From: Neoarius graeffei
Taxonomy: Eukaryota > Chordata > Actinopteri > Siluriformes > Ariidae
Reading direction: 5' to 3'
DNA: 64,000 bases
Assembly (NCBI RefSeq): GCF_027579695.1
Contig: NC_083589.1
Coordinates: forward strand, 40,044,335-40,108,334
The notes beneath the pieces were generated by a model. That model searched no databases. It saw only the letters and a program-made list of their open reading frames with translations, and had not been told where the DNA came from. The translations under genes were made by a program, and so were the position numbers. Within the stretch, counting starts at the first letter, position 1; each line of letters starts with the position of its first letter. This document shows, piece by piece, positions 1 through 10,739 of this stretch.

Positions 1-264
1 ACTGGCCGGGACTCTAATATTGGCCGGTCTCGCTGTCGGAGGAGGTAAATAATGGCCGGACTCTAATACAGGCCGGGGCTATAACCAACGATGTTTCTGA
101 GATCATAGTGGCCTTACACAATCGTTCCGATCTGAAAGACAATTGTGATCAGTGGCGCCGCCAGGCGTATGGCCGTAAGCACGAGGCGTACCTTGGGGAG
201 AGAGATATATTTTTTTTAATTATAATTGTTACCTGAATGCTTTGGCAATGCAACATAATTTGAG

Positions 265-297
<33 letters not shown>
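265..297. repeat. (GA)n microsatellite
   Basis: An uninterrupted run of about 14 GA dinucleotides preceded by two GAAA units. Confidence 0.9.
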
Positions 298-484
298 CGT
301 GTGTGTGCCGGCGCATTTGTGTGCTTCAGGAGTGGGTGGGGTGTGCGTGACCAAGAAAGCTCATTGGTCAATGCAGATATACTTTTCTTGCACCACTGAG
401 ATTCTCTCCAGTTTTGAGAAACGGAGACAGACAATCGTCAGTAGTCAGAGCTTGTGCGAGAATTTATTGAGAAGCGAGTCAAAA

Positions 485-1104
485 ATGAGTAAACGAACCC
501 TGAAACAAACGAGCTTGTTTCAGACTTTTACGAAAAAGTCCAAAAGCAGTGATCCAGGGGCGTCATCTGCTTGCCAGTCCTCTCCAGTATCAGCTAGTAA
601 CACGGCACCGGCAGCTTCCACTCCTCCGCAACCGAGCAGCAGTACGCTGCAGCTGGATGCGAGCTCAGTTCCTTTGAGGGAATTGCCTTCATCTAACTCT
701 GAGTTTGAAACTAGCCATACATCCAGTGAATTTCATATAAGAACACCTACATCTCCCCATGTCCCTTACGATCAGAAGTAGATGGTTGCTCCACCTTGCT
801 GACAAATGAGCCATCAGATAGCTTTACTAATGAGCCACGAGTCAGCCCGCTATCACTGACATCAGATTTATCAGACATAGGTAAACTTCAACCAGATGCC
901 TTAAAATGTGCACCGGACTCTGTAAAGCTCAATGTCCTACAGAACCGCTTCAAACCAGACAGAGGGTGGGTGGCTCCTTCTACTCTGATTTTCGGTAAAC
1001 TCAGAAAAATACCCGAGGGGTTTTTCAGCGAGTCTCTGTACCCCACGTTGCGCTACAGTGTGTGTCAGAGTCGTGCGTGCGGTAGTGCTGAGCAAGTTCA
1101 CTAG
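485..1104 (+). pseudogene. hAT-like transposase N-terminal fragment
   Basis: The ATG at 485 opens a 98-codon stretch that starts MSKRTLKQTSLF, is rich in Ser/Pro/Thr, and stops at 779-781. A second open stretch (796-1104) resumes after a frameshift or short gap. It contains a WVAPSTLIFGK...FPTLRYS-like segment (here YPTLRYS) that resembles the start of the TTF-type zinc finger in fish hAT/ZMYM1-like transposases. The zinc finger and all catalytic parts are missing. The family call is by resemblance only; it is certainly not a full gene. Confidence 0.4.
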
Positions 1105-1285
1105 ATTCTAATCGAGGCTATAAAGAGTTTATTGTTTATTGTCGTGTGTAGTTCACATATATTGTTCAAATATCAGCCTGTGTTCATGGAAGGCTATTGT
1201 TCAATTTCAAGTTAAAGTTCTATCGTTGTTTTGTGTATAAGCCTATAGATCGACTCTTCATAGAAACTGCAGCACGCAAGCGTTT

Positions 1286-1286
1286 T

Positions 1287-1317
<31 letters not shown>

Positions 1318-1320
1318 GGA
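1286..1320. repeat. poly(T) followed by poly(G) tract
   Basis: About 14 T followed by about 23 G. It is G-quadruplex capable and also a classic place for length errors in sequencing. Confidence 0.85.
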
Positions 1321-1639
1321 TTACACCGCTAGTGCGTACCTTACAGTTCAACCCTGCAGGCGCCCCTGATTGTGATTACCGGTAGGTCTGGTGGTAACCA
1401 GGCAACCAAGCATCAACCTATTTTATAGGTTCAAATAGACACAAAATCTCGTTTTTATTCATTCCACTGGTAGTCTGTTTTGCTCAAATAGAAATAGAGG
1501 CCTGCCTCTAATTCTGGCCTCCTTCCAATAATGGCCTGGACCAAGATGCACTTGAGTGAAATAAAGGCCCCGGCCTATATTAGAGGATTTACGGTAACCT
1601 TATCTACCTTGTACCTTGTCCAGGTCTTCAGTTGTCATC

Positions 1640-2270
1640 AGGTGACGGCTCTGCCTGCTCACATTTTTTGCGTTCGTTCAGTGCAGTTAACAAGCGGTGA
1701 CGCCACTTGTTGCGATCTAATGCTAGTCTCGCACCATCCGAGATGCTGCAATCGTCACCCAAGAGGAGCCGGGGGTCTTGTTCTAAGATCTTCAACAGGG
1801 ATAGCCTGGGACGCCCAACGTGTCAAGACCCATGAGTGGGCAACCAGTAGAGGAGACGTAACGGGAGCCTTTCACTTGACATTCCAGCCACATGGCCGAA
1901 GTAGAGGAGACGTCGATGACTGACTGATGACGGTTGTTAGTGTGGAGCACCCAGTTCTTCTCCTTATCTCGCGGTTTGAAACGTGGTCGTAAAATCGGAC
2001 ATTCAAAATCCTTCGTAAGCAGTTGTGATGGAATGCATCCAAACGCTGTAGTTGTTGTTTAAGAGCCCATGTTGCACAGGCATTGAGCAGTGTCGTGATT
2101 ACTCCGCGCTCGTAGATTGTAATTTTGGTGCTCAGTGTGATCCATATATTATTCAAAGCATTAAAGGCGCTAGAAGCTAGACCCAACCTGGTGGTCATCT
2201 CTTTATCGGTTGAGCCATCACTAGAGATCGTGGCTCCCAGATAATGGAAGTGATTTACTTCATTTCCCAT
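1640..2270 (-). pseudogene. Non-LTR retrotransposon reverse transcriptase C-terminus (remnant)
   Basis: The reading frame 2270-1872 begins with the HYLGATISSDGS motif, followed by TRLGLASSAFNAL and a CLRRIL segment. This is the post-catalytic part of the reverse transcriptase in RTE-like non-LTR elements (consensus FKYLGS-ISSDG-L and H-RCLRRIL). The usual tail is recognisable down to about 1640 but is broken by stops. The catalytic FADD box is absent. It is a dead 5'-truncated copy. The clade (RTE-like) is my best guess from the motif order. Confidence 0.6.
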
Positions 2271-2403
2271 TTTAACTGCCTGATACTATACAGTTAAAAT
2301 GGGGAATGAATTCTCATTTTGATTGATTATCCTCCACATCGGTCTCTATCTGATGTAAAATTCACTTTGTGGTATTGAAACATGAGCCTTATCGTTGTCT
2401 TTT

Positions 2404-3660
2404 CCAGGGCTGTGAAAAATCCGCGGAATTCCGCGAATTTGGCCGCCAAAAATATCATTTTAGTAAATCATCTAATTTTGCAATAAAAATTGGGGGGGGA
2501 GGTTTCTTTTGCGACAATGACAGACCGGTTTACGGCATTTGCGCCATGCTTACAAACCACGGCGCAAATCTTGTGCTCTTTAAACACGCTTTCGATATCA
2601 ATGGTTTTGAAAAGGAGAATTTCGCGGTATGTCCGTGTCATGGAGGGACATCGCTCAGAGGGAGGACGGTGAGACCGACGATATCGAAAACATTTAACAA
2701 GGAAAACGGCATCAAAAATCCATGGAATTGGCGATGGCTGGAGTTTAAAGGAACAGTCCACCGTATTTCCATCATGAAATATGCTCTTATCTGAATTGAG
2801 ACGAGCTGCTCCGTACCTCTCCGAGCTTTGTGCGACCTCCCAGTCAGACAGACGCAGTCAGACGCGCTGTCACTCCTGTTAGCAATGTAGCTAGGCTCAG
2901 CATGGCCAATGGTATTTTTTGGGGCTGTAGTTAGATGCGACCAAACTCTTCCACGTTTTTCCTGTTTACATAGGTTTATATGACCAGTGATATGAAACAA
3001 GTTCAGTTACACAAATTGAAACGTAGCGATTTTCTATGCTATGGAAAGTGCGCACTATAATGACAGGCGTACTAACACCTTCTGCGCGCTTCGGCAGCGC
3101 ATTGATACGGAGCTCAGATATCAATGCGCTGCCGAAGCGCGCAGAAGGTGTTAGTACGCCTGTCGTTATAGTGCGCACTTTCCATAGCATAGAAAATCGC
3201 TACGTTTCAATTTGTGTAACTGAACTTGTTTCATATCACTGGTCATATAAACCTATGTAAACAGGAAAAACGCGGAAGAGTTTGGTCGCATCTAACTACA
3301 GCCCCAAAAAATACCGTTGGCCATGCTGAGCCTAGCTACATTGCTAACAGGAGTGACAGCGCGTCTGACTGCGTCTGACTGACTGGGAGGTCGCGCAAAG
3401 CTCGGAGAGGTACGGAGCAGCTCGTCTCAATTCAGGTAAGAGCATATTTCATTATGGAAGTACGGTGGACTGTTCCTTTAAAGTCGGTAGTGAATGAGCA
3501 CATACGGAAGATAAAAGAACCAGGGAAAGCTTACTGCATCTTGTGCCATCAGGATGTGAAGTACGGTTCTGGTGGAAGAACGCGTTTGGTTGACCATGTT
3601 AAAGGAAAAAAACATGCGGAATTGGTGAAATTGAAGCTGTTGAACTATAGATTACCAGGT
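2404..3660 (+). pseudogene. hAT element with BED-type zinc finger, split by a Kolobok insertion
   Basis: A possible hAT terminus (CAGGGCTGTGAAAAATCC) lies at 2406. The frame up to 2744 ends in NPWNWRWLEFK, and the sequence after 3478 continues with HIRKIKEPGKAYCILC, then YGSGG and HVKGKKH. Together these make the order expected of a BED-like C2-H2 finger at the start of a fish hAT transposase: W-x-WLE, RKI-x-PGKA-x-C-x2-C, H-x4-H-like. The insertion at 2749-3477 separates the two halves, which are now one frame apart. The 3' end was not found. Confidence 0.45.
2749..3477. mobile_element. Kolobok-type palindromic (foldback) MITE
   Basis: The element is flanked on both sides by TTAA (2745-2748 and 3478-3481) and starts AGGAACAGTCCACCGTA, with the reverse complement at the far end. 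The two arms are near-perfect inverted copies of about 350 bp meeting at about 3113, so the whole 729-bp element folds on itself. TTAA target duplication and this terminal sequence match fish Kolobok-group MITEs. The open frames in it (for example 2966-3190 and 3036-3260) are mirror images of each other and do not code. Confidence 0.75.
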
Positions 3661-3695
3661 AGACCATCTTGTTCACATTTATATATTCAATTAAT

Positions 3696-3722
3696 TATAA
3701 TAATAATAATAATAATAATAAA
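3696..3722. repeat. (TAA)n microsatellite
   Basis: About nine consecutive TAA/ATA triplets. Confidence 0.85.
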
Positions 3723-4078
3723 CAGTTCAAATTAAATGGCATGGTTGAGAAAATATTTGCTTTCAGGAGATGCTTCAAATCTATCAATATACACAAAATC
3801 TGTTCAGCTTCTGGGGCCCTGTGGGCCCCAGGCCCCCGGCTCCTGGGGGGCTGCTCCTCCCAGACCCCCTGCTAAAATTGTTTCCTCGGATTTTGTCATT
3901 TCTATTTCACAGTCCTGCTTTTCACTGATCGCTGTCCACTTTTACATCTGTAGAGAAAGAACTGACGTTTTGTTCTGTCGGTTAAACTTTCTGTTAGGCT
4001 GTTAAACATTTTGAAACGGTCGTCTATACAGTGTAAAAGCGCTCTTCTCTGTTTTTGATTTATGATATGACAGCGCAG

Positions 4079-4410
4079 GGGCGACACAGTGGTTAGCACG
4101 GTCACCTCACAGCAAGAAGGTTCTAGGCTCTAACCTTGTAGCTGACTGGGGTCTTTCTGTGTGGAGTTTGCGTGTTCTCCTCATGCCTGTATGGGTTTCC
4201 TCCCACAGTCCAAAGACGCGTATATGAGGTTAACTGGCTGCTCTAAATTGCCCGTCGCTATGAATGGTTGTTCGTCTCTATGTTAGCCCTGTGATAGATT
4301 GGTAACCTACTCAGGGTGTACCCCATCACTCAAAGTCAGATGGGATCAGCTCCGGCTTCCCCCATGACCCTGACGGATAAGCGGTATACAAAAGAGATGG
4401 CTGGATGACA
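4079..4410 (+). mobile_element. V-SINE (DANA/Mermaid-type), old divergent copy
   Basis: This carries the same order as the other V-SINE copies: tRNA-like head with GTGGTTAGCAC, CAGCAAGAAGGTT, then the conserved TTTCTGTGTGGAGTTTGC core and the AGTCAGATGGGATCAGCTCC tail. It shows many substitutions and a shortened head, so it is the oldest copy in the window. Confidence 0.85.
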
Positions 4411-4681
4411 GGGCCTGTATATTGTGCTCAATTTGAAAGCCGGTATCTGATTACAAACTAAATTAACGATGTCCGTTTCAATATGTCACAGCTATCCAGC
4501 AAAGCATAACGTTTCAGTCAAAACTTTTTTTTTTCTCCTCAGATACAGTGACCTTTGATAGTTTTTGCAGACACATATTTATAAAATCGGTCCATTTCTT
4601 GAAGGGAAAATAAAAATATACCACAAAATAAAAGAGAATAATCTGGCTACACTCTTTGTGCAGATATCTCTTTTTCTACAG
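4411..4681. other. Non-coding, nothing recognised
   Basis: AT-rich sequence ending in a polypyrimidine stretch and the acceptor of the next exon. No repeat family recognised. Confidence 0.6.
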
Positions 4682-4913
4682 TAGGACTCTTGAGGTTCTT
4701 TTGCGCAATGGAGTGCTCACGCCAGATCAGACAGGTCTTTCTGTAGTGTCCGAGGCCATCTCAGGTCTGTGGAGCTCTCTACCTTCAGAGCGAAGGGCAG
4801 AAGCACAGCAGCAGGCTCTCGACCAGAGCTCTGTCTTATGGGAAGGCCAAGCTGAGATCAGCGCCTCACCTCTCACCAGCTTAAATCCATCTGCAGCTTG
4901 TGTTCTTGAGGAG
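4682..4913 (+). CDS. Exon of an unrecognised + strand gene
   Basis: The exon is preceded by a good acceptor (CTCTTTTTCTACAG) and followed by the donor GAG|GTAAGG. It is open throughout and encodes about 77 residues beginning RTLEVLLRNGVLTPDQTG and containing SGLWSSLPSERRAEAQQQAL, which is predicted helical and charged; it ends in phase 0. This joins in frame to 9500-9561. I do not recognise the family. The protein is intracellular-looking: no signal or membrane segment is visible in this part. Upstream exons must lie before the window or in the decayed first 4 kb, where I did not find them. Confidence 0.65.
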
Positions 4914-5549
4914 GTAAGGAGTGATGCTGCAAATTTGGGTTTGTTTCGAAAGCCATTTGCACTGCCGTTACACTTTCAGTATCCTTCCTTAGTTACAAAT
5001 GGCTATTGATAGCCCTCTGTTTTTCAGCCAATAGTTCTTTCTCTGTGCTTTCAAAGCCCTGAGCCTAGACTTTCTTTAACACCATTAATTTTGTTAATAT
5101 GTCAATAGCAGGGTCTGCTAGCAACATAAACAGGATCCTTCCTGCAAGGCCCCATCCAACATGAAAGTTGTCTAGAGGACATCAGAGACAAGAGCACAAC
5201 AGTCGAAAGCGTGCACGATTTCCGTCTCGCTGTGCCACTAAGGCTACATCCACACGACAACGGCAACGAGATGTTATTTAAAAATATATCGCGTCCAAAT
5301 GGGCAACAATCAGTAAAATATCAGGTCCATATGGCAACGCAACGCTTGCTGAAAACGATGCAATACACATGCCACACCTCTAGGGGCGCTGTAAGACGGT
5401 CCCTTCGGAGACACCAGAACAATAGAAGAAGTAAGGACGCATGCGCATAAACTATTATGCGCGAGACTTCATATTAGCCACAAAGTCAGAAAAATCTGTT
5501 CGTAAAATTACATTATAATGACCAAATACAATGAAAAGTATTTTTCCAG

Positions 5550-5950
5550 TCTCACCTGTGAAAGGTAATCCCATGTGATCTCGTTTGGACGGCAAACCTG
5601 TTGGTACAGTTAAACGCAGCTAATCTTTATTCTCCGCTTTGACCTCTCCAATATGGCGGCGAGGATGACGTATGATTCTATGCGGAAGGCGGCGTCTTTA
5701 ATGGTCCGGAATAAATTGAATACTACACGTTGATGGATTAATTTGTTGTTTCTCACCTGTGAAAGGTAATCCCATGTGATCTCGTTTGTACGGTAAACCT
5801 GTTGGTACAGTTAAAGGCAGCACATGAATCTTTATTCTCCGCTTTGACCTATCCAATATGGCGGCGAGGATGACGTATGATTCTATGCGGAAGGCGGCGT
5901 CTTTAATGGTCCGGAATAAATTGAATGCTACACGTTGATGGATTAATTTG
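5550..5950. repeat. Two-copy tandem duplication of about 200 bp
   Basis: The sequence beginning TCTCACCTGTGAAAGGTAAT at 5550 recurs at 5751 with few changes, through the shared AATATGGCGGCGAGGATGAC block and the GTTGATGGATTAATTTG end. It lies wholly within the MITE at 5242-6680. Confidence 0.8.
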
Positions 5951-6344
5951 CTCCTCTACGCCCTTTTTGAGGAATGTATTGTCGGACTTAAATCAACATC
6001 TGAAGAGGTGAGATCGCTCCTTTTTTTCCCTATTTTTGCTGGCGGGATTGACTCTGCCCTAAGGGCAGAGTCTCTCTCTCTCTCACTTTGCACCATTACA
6101 CAATAAATATTCACAGTGAAAATATTTTGTAAGCGCGTTTCATGAACCAAGTTATAGGATTTGTTGACAACTCGCATCGCATCGCAATGAGAAGATCATT
6201 GGCACTACTGGTGTTAAGAATCAGACCATTTCATAAATGAATATTTTGCTGTAGAGCTGCAGTGTTTGTACAATTGCATGTTTTTGCTTCACTATTACTG
6301 TCACTGTTCTGCTTCTTGCATTACTACTGTGAACTAACACTGAA

Positions 6345-6366
6345 CATAATAATAATAATAATAATA
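6345..6366. repeat. (AAT)n microsatellite
   Basis: About seven AAT triplets. Confidence 0.8.
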
Positions 6367-7191
6367 TCCAAGCTCGTGTTTCACTCTCACTAGTGCTCTG
6401 TAAGGCTTTTTCCTGGTGATATCCTGGTGATATTCGTTACACTTCTACCCGGCGTGAAGCACTCACAGTCATGTGGTTGTGACGTCATTGTAAACAAATC
6501 CGTTTTACTCATCCAGATGACTTCACAACGGCAACGTTGCCAGATCTTTCCACTCTGGAACCCGTTCTCAAAAAGATTGCGTTTTGGGCACCCAAAACGC
6601 CGGTGCCGTGTGGACGCCAGGCCTAAACGATAAGCAATTGTATCGGAGTCACCTGAATCCGTTGCCGTGTGGACAGGGCCTAAGCTTGCGACTTCAGCCA
6701 TTCACTTCATCGCTCTTTCTCAGGTTTCTGCGTTGCCGTGTCACTCCGTCCTCGTGCACAGGGCTGCAGAACTGTGTCTTCAACATTCTGATAATATCAC
6801 AGGAGAAAACTGACCACTTCTGAAAACACAAGACATTTTTGATTTACAGAGGTGGACAAAGTACCCAAGTTTATTGCTTAAGTCAAAGTACAGATCCCAC
6901 TGGTTAAATGTTACTCTGATACAAGTGAAAGTTGTCCAGTCAAATTTTTACTTAAAGGATATGGGACATGGATTTTTTTCTGGGTATAATTATGTATAAA
7001 GGACATAAGAAATGCCATCTAAATCACTGCAGGGCGTCAAAAATGTGAAAATCATCACATTATTCAACTTTTTTATACATCAGCGTAAAACAATGATTCG
7101 TTAATTAGCTAAGCGGTCACGTGACCCGTGACGTCACAAAAACTTTTCAAGGAGCCAGCGCTTGGGAATCTAATGTAAACAGGTTACCGAA

Positions 7192-7389
7192 ATGGACACC
7201 ATCGACAGTGACATTCCCGATGTTTCACAGAGATGTGAAGTTAGACCCTATCAATTCGAACCGATAGCTGGAAATTCACATGAACATGGATCTTGTCTTT
7301 ACTCTGACGGGTCAGATGATTCTGAGAGTGAGAGTTCATTCAATCCCCATGAAACTGAAAGCGGTCGGCTCGATAACACTTCCTGCTAA
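7192..7389 (+). pseudogene. P2X7-intracellular-domain-like N-terminal fragment
   Basis: The 65-codon frame contains EVRPYQFEP, then an acidic Ser/Asp run (SDGSDDSESESS), then RLDNTSC and a stop. In fish proteins annotated as P2X purinoceptor 7-like, a PYQFEP motif is followed by an acidic linker and an RxGNT-W-C zinc-binding start; here the frame ends at that point. It is most likely the first coding exon of a mobile-element protein, kept after the rest was deleted. The identification is by motif memory and is moderate at best. Confidence 0.4.
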
Positions 7390-7792
7390 GTTAAAAACAA
7401 TTCTGCTCAAAGGCTAATGATCTGTTGAAAGAAGTATTATTTTTGTATCATACATTGAAAGTTCATCATAGATCGAGCTAAAGTCCGTTGCAAGCTAGTT
7501 TTTTTTGCTGATATTTTTCGAGATTGATTGAGATACAATGCTTCCAGAGTCCGAGATGAAAACATTCAAAATGGCGAAACGAGTCAGAATTATGATAATC
7601 AATAATTGATACACCCAAAATTATAATACTAATCCTTACCGCATGAGGCCCATGGTAAAACCACACTTCCAGGAGGGGCTGCCGTCTGCCTCCCAAGCCG
7701 GCCGAGAGCGCTCCTCGTCGGGCACGGCCAGGCGGGTGAATGCCCTGGTCCGTCCGCCCTGTCTAAAAAATAATGGTACAACTCCGAGTGAA

Positions 7793-8068
7793 GGTATCAA
7801 TGCGCTGCCGAAGCGCGCAGAAGGTGTTAGTACGCCTGTCATTATAGTGCGGACTTTCCATAGCATAGAAAATCGCCACGTTTCAATTTTTGTAACTGAA
7901 CTTTGTTTCATGTCACTGGTCATATAAACCTATGTAAACAGGAAAAACGTGGAAGAGTTTGGTCGCATCTAACTACAGCCCCAAAAAATACCATTGGCCG
8001 TGCTGAGCCTAGCTACATTGCTAACAGGAGTGACAGCGCGTCGGACTGACTGGGAGGTCGCAATACAC
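7793..8068 (+). repeat. Half arm of the Kolobok palindrome
   Basis: The sequence from ATCAATGCGCTGCCGAAGCG to GACTGGGAGGTCG matches the right arm of 2749-3477 with scattered substitutions, then diverges. Only one arm is present. Confidence 0.8.
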
Positions 8069-9499
8069 CATGATGTTCAATGTACGTTAAACACTCTAAA
8101 AACAAAACAATTTTCTTGTCATCCAAGACACAAAAACTATTTTGTCGCATTCGTCATCATCACGATTCACACTTCTCCATATTCATCTACCTGCTTGTGC
8201 TGTACCCGAAAGTTTTTGTGACGTATGATCACGTGACAGCGGCTCTTCCGGTTGTAAAATATGCATATCGGAGCTCAAGCAGAAATGCCATATAATCATC
8301 ACGAATATAACGATTTTGCTGAATTTAATAGATAATTTTGTATTTGTTGATGCAATTATTTCATATTTTTAATGGAAATAAACTGATATAGTGTGCATTT
8401 ATGTTTCATGTCCCATGTCCTTTAAGTTAAAGTACTTGCTTTTAAAAATACTTAAGTATTAAAAGTTCTGTCAACGCACTGTTGTATTATTGCTACAACG
8501 CTTACAATACCGAATACCTCTGAAGCAACCGACTGGATTTTCTGACTAGTTTGTAGAACCTGTAGAGCTGTAGCGCCACCTGACATGCTAGCAAACTCTC
8601 TTCAAACTCGAAATCATATTTGGTAGCTAACGCTACTAGAAAAGAAAGATTTCTACATTCTGTTTATTTGGCAAGATTATACTAAAGTTAGCGTAACTCC
8701 GTTTTTACATGCTAACTAACCGTGTCCAAATTAACTAGTAAACGTTGGCCGTGGACAAGGCGACGGCAACTTGGCGGGCAAATCCATAGAAAGTCATTTG
8801 ACTAACCAGACTGCATAGCTATTACAACGTTATCGCTAGCTCTAAAAGCACAGACAACTTCGTTGCAAGCTTTCTCTTGGAATAAAACGTTTACATACCT
8901 CAAAATGCTTCCGCAGGTTGGATGCCGAGTTTTTGCAGGCCGTGATGTGGCCATCAACTGATCGTGTTTAAATAATACTGCTGAGAAATTGAACTTGATT
9001 TTATCCAGTCTGTGGCTGTGACATGGCCCTAGTGATTACTGACAGGCTGTCTCAGTGTCACCTGCGAAAAAAAACAATCACGTTTTATAAAAGAAAAGAA
9101 AAAACATCCACTTTCAAAGCTGCTTCATAGTAACGAGGACCTTGATAGAAATGTAGTGGAGTGAAAAGTACGATATTTGTCTTTCAAATGTAGTGAAGTT
9201 AAAGTCAAAAGTTTCCAGAAAAATTAATGCTCAAGTAAAGTACAGTACTCAAGTAAATGTACTTCGTTACTGTCCACCTCTGTTGATTTATGATCGTCTC
9301 ACATCCTAAACAGATGCGTTTGAGATTTCTCTGTTCACCAGCAGCTCTGCAGCACTGAAACAGTCACCGGAATATTCACAGACTGACAGGAATGAGATGA
9401 GAAATAAACCCTAACTCTCTATTCACAGGGCGCTTCAGACTTTATAAGAACTCCAGGATTTGACATTTCCCTCTTTTGTGTTCATGTTATTGCTTACAG

Positions 9500-9561
9500 G
9501 ATCTACTACAGGATGCTTATGATGTGGTGCAGAGAGATATGGATGCTGCTTCAGTAAACGG
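9500..9561 (+). CDS. Exon of the unrecognised + strand gene
   Basis: Acceptor TTGCTTACAG and donor GGTAATG flank 62 bases that read DLLQDAYDVVQRDMDAASVN plus two bases of the next codon. It enters in phase 0, matching the exit phase of 4682-4913, and leaves in phase 2, matching 16008-16113. The chain of compatible phases across three introns is the main evidence that this is a real gene. The function is unknown. Confidence 0.6.
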
Positions 9562-9916
9562 GTAATGCATACATCATACACAAGTACTGCACATTCTTCG
9601 AGAAATGAGTTCTAGCTTTACAATAAAGCAAAACTAAAATCAAATTGCTTTTAAAAGTTAGTTTGAATTATTAAAGCTAAAATATTTTAATGCCAATTAC
9701 TGTAGTAGTACATCAAACCAAATATCTGATTATTAAATAGTTTGAAATGAGTAAAATCATTTAAAAACTGGCCGAGTATTTTTAGATTTCATTTTAAATG
9801 AAATTTCATTATGAGGAATTAGTAGAAATACAGAAGTGATTATAGGAAATCGCACGCGCTGATTGGTCGAGAGATTCGGACTATTTCTCGATAATCGCCT
9901 CCAGCAACTCGGCAAA

Positions 9917-10048
9917 ATGGTGGCAAATCGCTGCGTCACTGTAAATAAGGAAGAATTAGAAATTATGAAAGAAAATGCTGTTCCTAAAAGCAGTAAAGAT
10001 GCAATGAAGTTTGGTCTAAAACTATTCAAAAGTAAGGTGGAATTGTGA
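9917..10048 (+). pseudogene. Crypton-like (DUF3504-type) N-terminal fragment
   Basis: The frame starts MVANRCVTVNKEELE, continues with NAVPKSSKDAMKFGLKLF and stops. Fish Crypton-like (KIAA1958/QRICH1-related tyrosine recombinase) proteins start with an acidic helix followed by a K-x-TKKAT-x2-x-x-x-F motif, and this is a diverged version. The recombinase domain is absent. The surrounding sequence (9740-10242) is probably the body of a non-autonomous element whose end matches the palindrome at 46573-46667. Confidence 0.4.
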
Positions 10049-10279
10049 TTTATTTTATCGATTTCAAAACAAAGTATTTTATGTGACTCAGCGTAGATAA
10101 GTGACACAAGTTTGTGTGCATTACATTTGCATACCATTTTTGAAGTTTGAAATTAATATTTTTTAATATGATTTTTTTTTAAATAATCACCCGACTTGTT
10201 CAGTATCATGCTAAGTGAATGGAATATATCTGATATACCATGAAAAAAAGTCAGCCAATATTATTATTAACTTTTTTTA

Positions 10280-10451
10280 AAGATTTTTTTTTGGGCTTTT
10301 TTCACCTTTATTGGATAGGACAGTGTAGAGACAGGAAATGAGTGGGAGAGAGAGACGGGGAGGGATCGGGAAATGACCTCGGGCTGGAATCGAACCCGGG
10401 TCCACCGGATTTATGGTATGGCGCCTTATCCACCTGAGCCACGACGTCCCC
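10280..10451 (-). mobile_element. tRNA-derived SINE, second family
   Basis: Read on the - strand it starts GGGGACGTCGTGGCTCAGGT (A-box-like TGGCTCAGGTGG), has the B-box GGGTTCGATTCC, and ends in a short A-rich tail after CAATAAAGGTG. A second, shorter copy is at 35075-35182. Confidence 0.7.
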
Positions 10452-10739
10452 ATTATTGTTATACATACACATTCGATGGAACAATTATAGATTTTACAAA
10501 AAGTTAAGAACGGGGGAAACTTAACAATATTGAATGCTGATTCTGATCGAATGTTCGGTCAGTCCAGTGTACTGTACAAAGTTCTAACAGTAAAAATGGT
10601 ACAAGTTTAAAAAGCCTGAACAACAACCCAACTTATATACAAGCTATATACAGGCTGACAGTTCAAGTTCAGAGTTACTTTTGGTCGTAGTTAATTGTTA
10701 CATTGCAGTTGTTCAAAACAAAAGGGCTTTGCTGAGTGA

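Larger units (their letters stand above)
1..1600. mobile_element. GGCC-rich degenerate DNA transposon(s), boundaries unclear
   Basis: Both ends of this stretch (about 1-90 and 1495-1600) carry repeated GGCC(T/G)-and-CTCTAAT-rich sequence of the kind seen at fish DNA transposon termini, and the stretch between holds transposase-like coding pieces (485-1104). A short open stretch at about 90-240 has no recognisable product. I could not define exact termini or a target duplication, so this is a loose assignment of decayed transposon sequence rather than one proven element. Confidence 0.3.
5242..6680. mobile_element. Harbinger-type MITE (TAA target duplication)
   Basis: The element begins GGCTACATCCACACGACAAC and ends with the imperfect inverted copy CCGTTGCCGTGTGGACAGGG plus CC. 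TAA flanks both ends (5239-5241 and 6681-6683). It is non-coding. The 3-bp TWA duplication and the style of terminus fit PIF/Harbinger. Confidence 0.6.
6956..8421. mobile_element. TTAA-flanked DNA transposon (Kolobok/piggyBac-type), non-autonomous
   Basis: The ends AGGATATGGGACATG and CATGTCCCATGTCCT are inverted repeats, each bordered by TTAA (6952-6955 and 8422-8425). It lies inside the hAT MITE 6847-9282. It contains a 65-codon P2X7-like exon (7192-7389) and a half arm of the Kolobok palindrome (7793-8068). TTAA duplication occurs in both piggyBac and Kolobok; Kolobok is favoured by the shared arm. Confidence 0.6.
6847..9282. mobile_element. Tol2-like hAT MITE, 2436 bp, with nested insertion
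   Basis: The termini are CAGAGGTGGACAAAGTACCC and its inverted counterpart ending TGTCCACCTCTG. A perfect 8-bp target duplication TTGATTTA lies at 6839-6846 and 9283-9290. Subterminal AAGTACTT/AGTAAA repeats are as in Tol2-type hAT elements. No transposase is present. A TTAA element (6956-8421) is inserted near the left end. Confidence 0.8.
4914..9499 (+). other. Intron filled with transposons
   Basis: The intron runs between the exons ending at 4913 and starting at 9500. It holds a Harbinger-type MITE (5242-6680) and a hAT MITE (6847-9282). The remaining 4914-5241 and 9291-9499 show nothing recognisable. Confidence 0.6.

Noticed and set aside
242..484. Extension of the 485-781 frame upstream to 242
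   Set aside because: It runs through a (GA)n microsatellite (alternating Arg-Glu); the start at 485 has the better context.
1296..1319. Long poly(G) as a regulatory G-quadruplex
   Set aside because: It adjoins a poly(T) run inside decayed transposon sequence and may be a sequencing or length artefact; no gene context.
2966..3260. Two mirror-image 74-codon frames
   Set aside because: They are the two arms of a palindromic MITE read outward and inward.
3454..3735. Reading MEVRWTVPLK as the start of the BED-finger protein
   Set aside because: The first codons belong to the Kolobok terminus, not to the hAT host gene.
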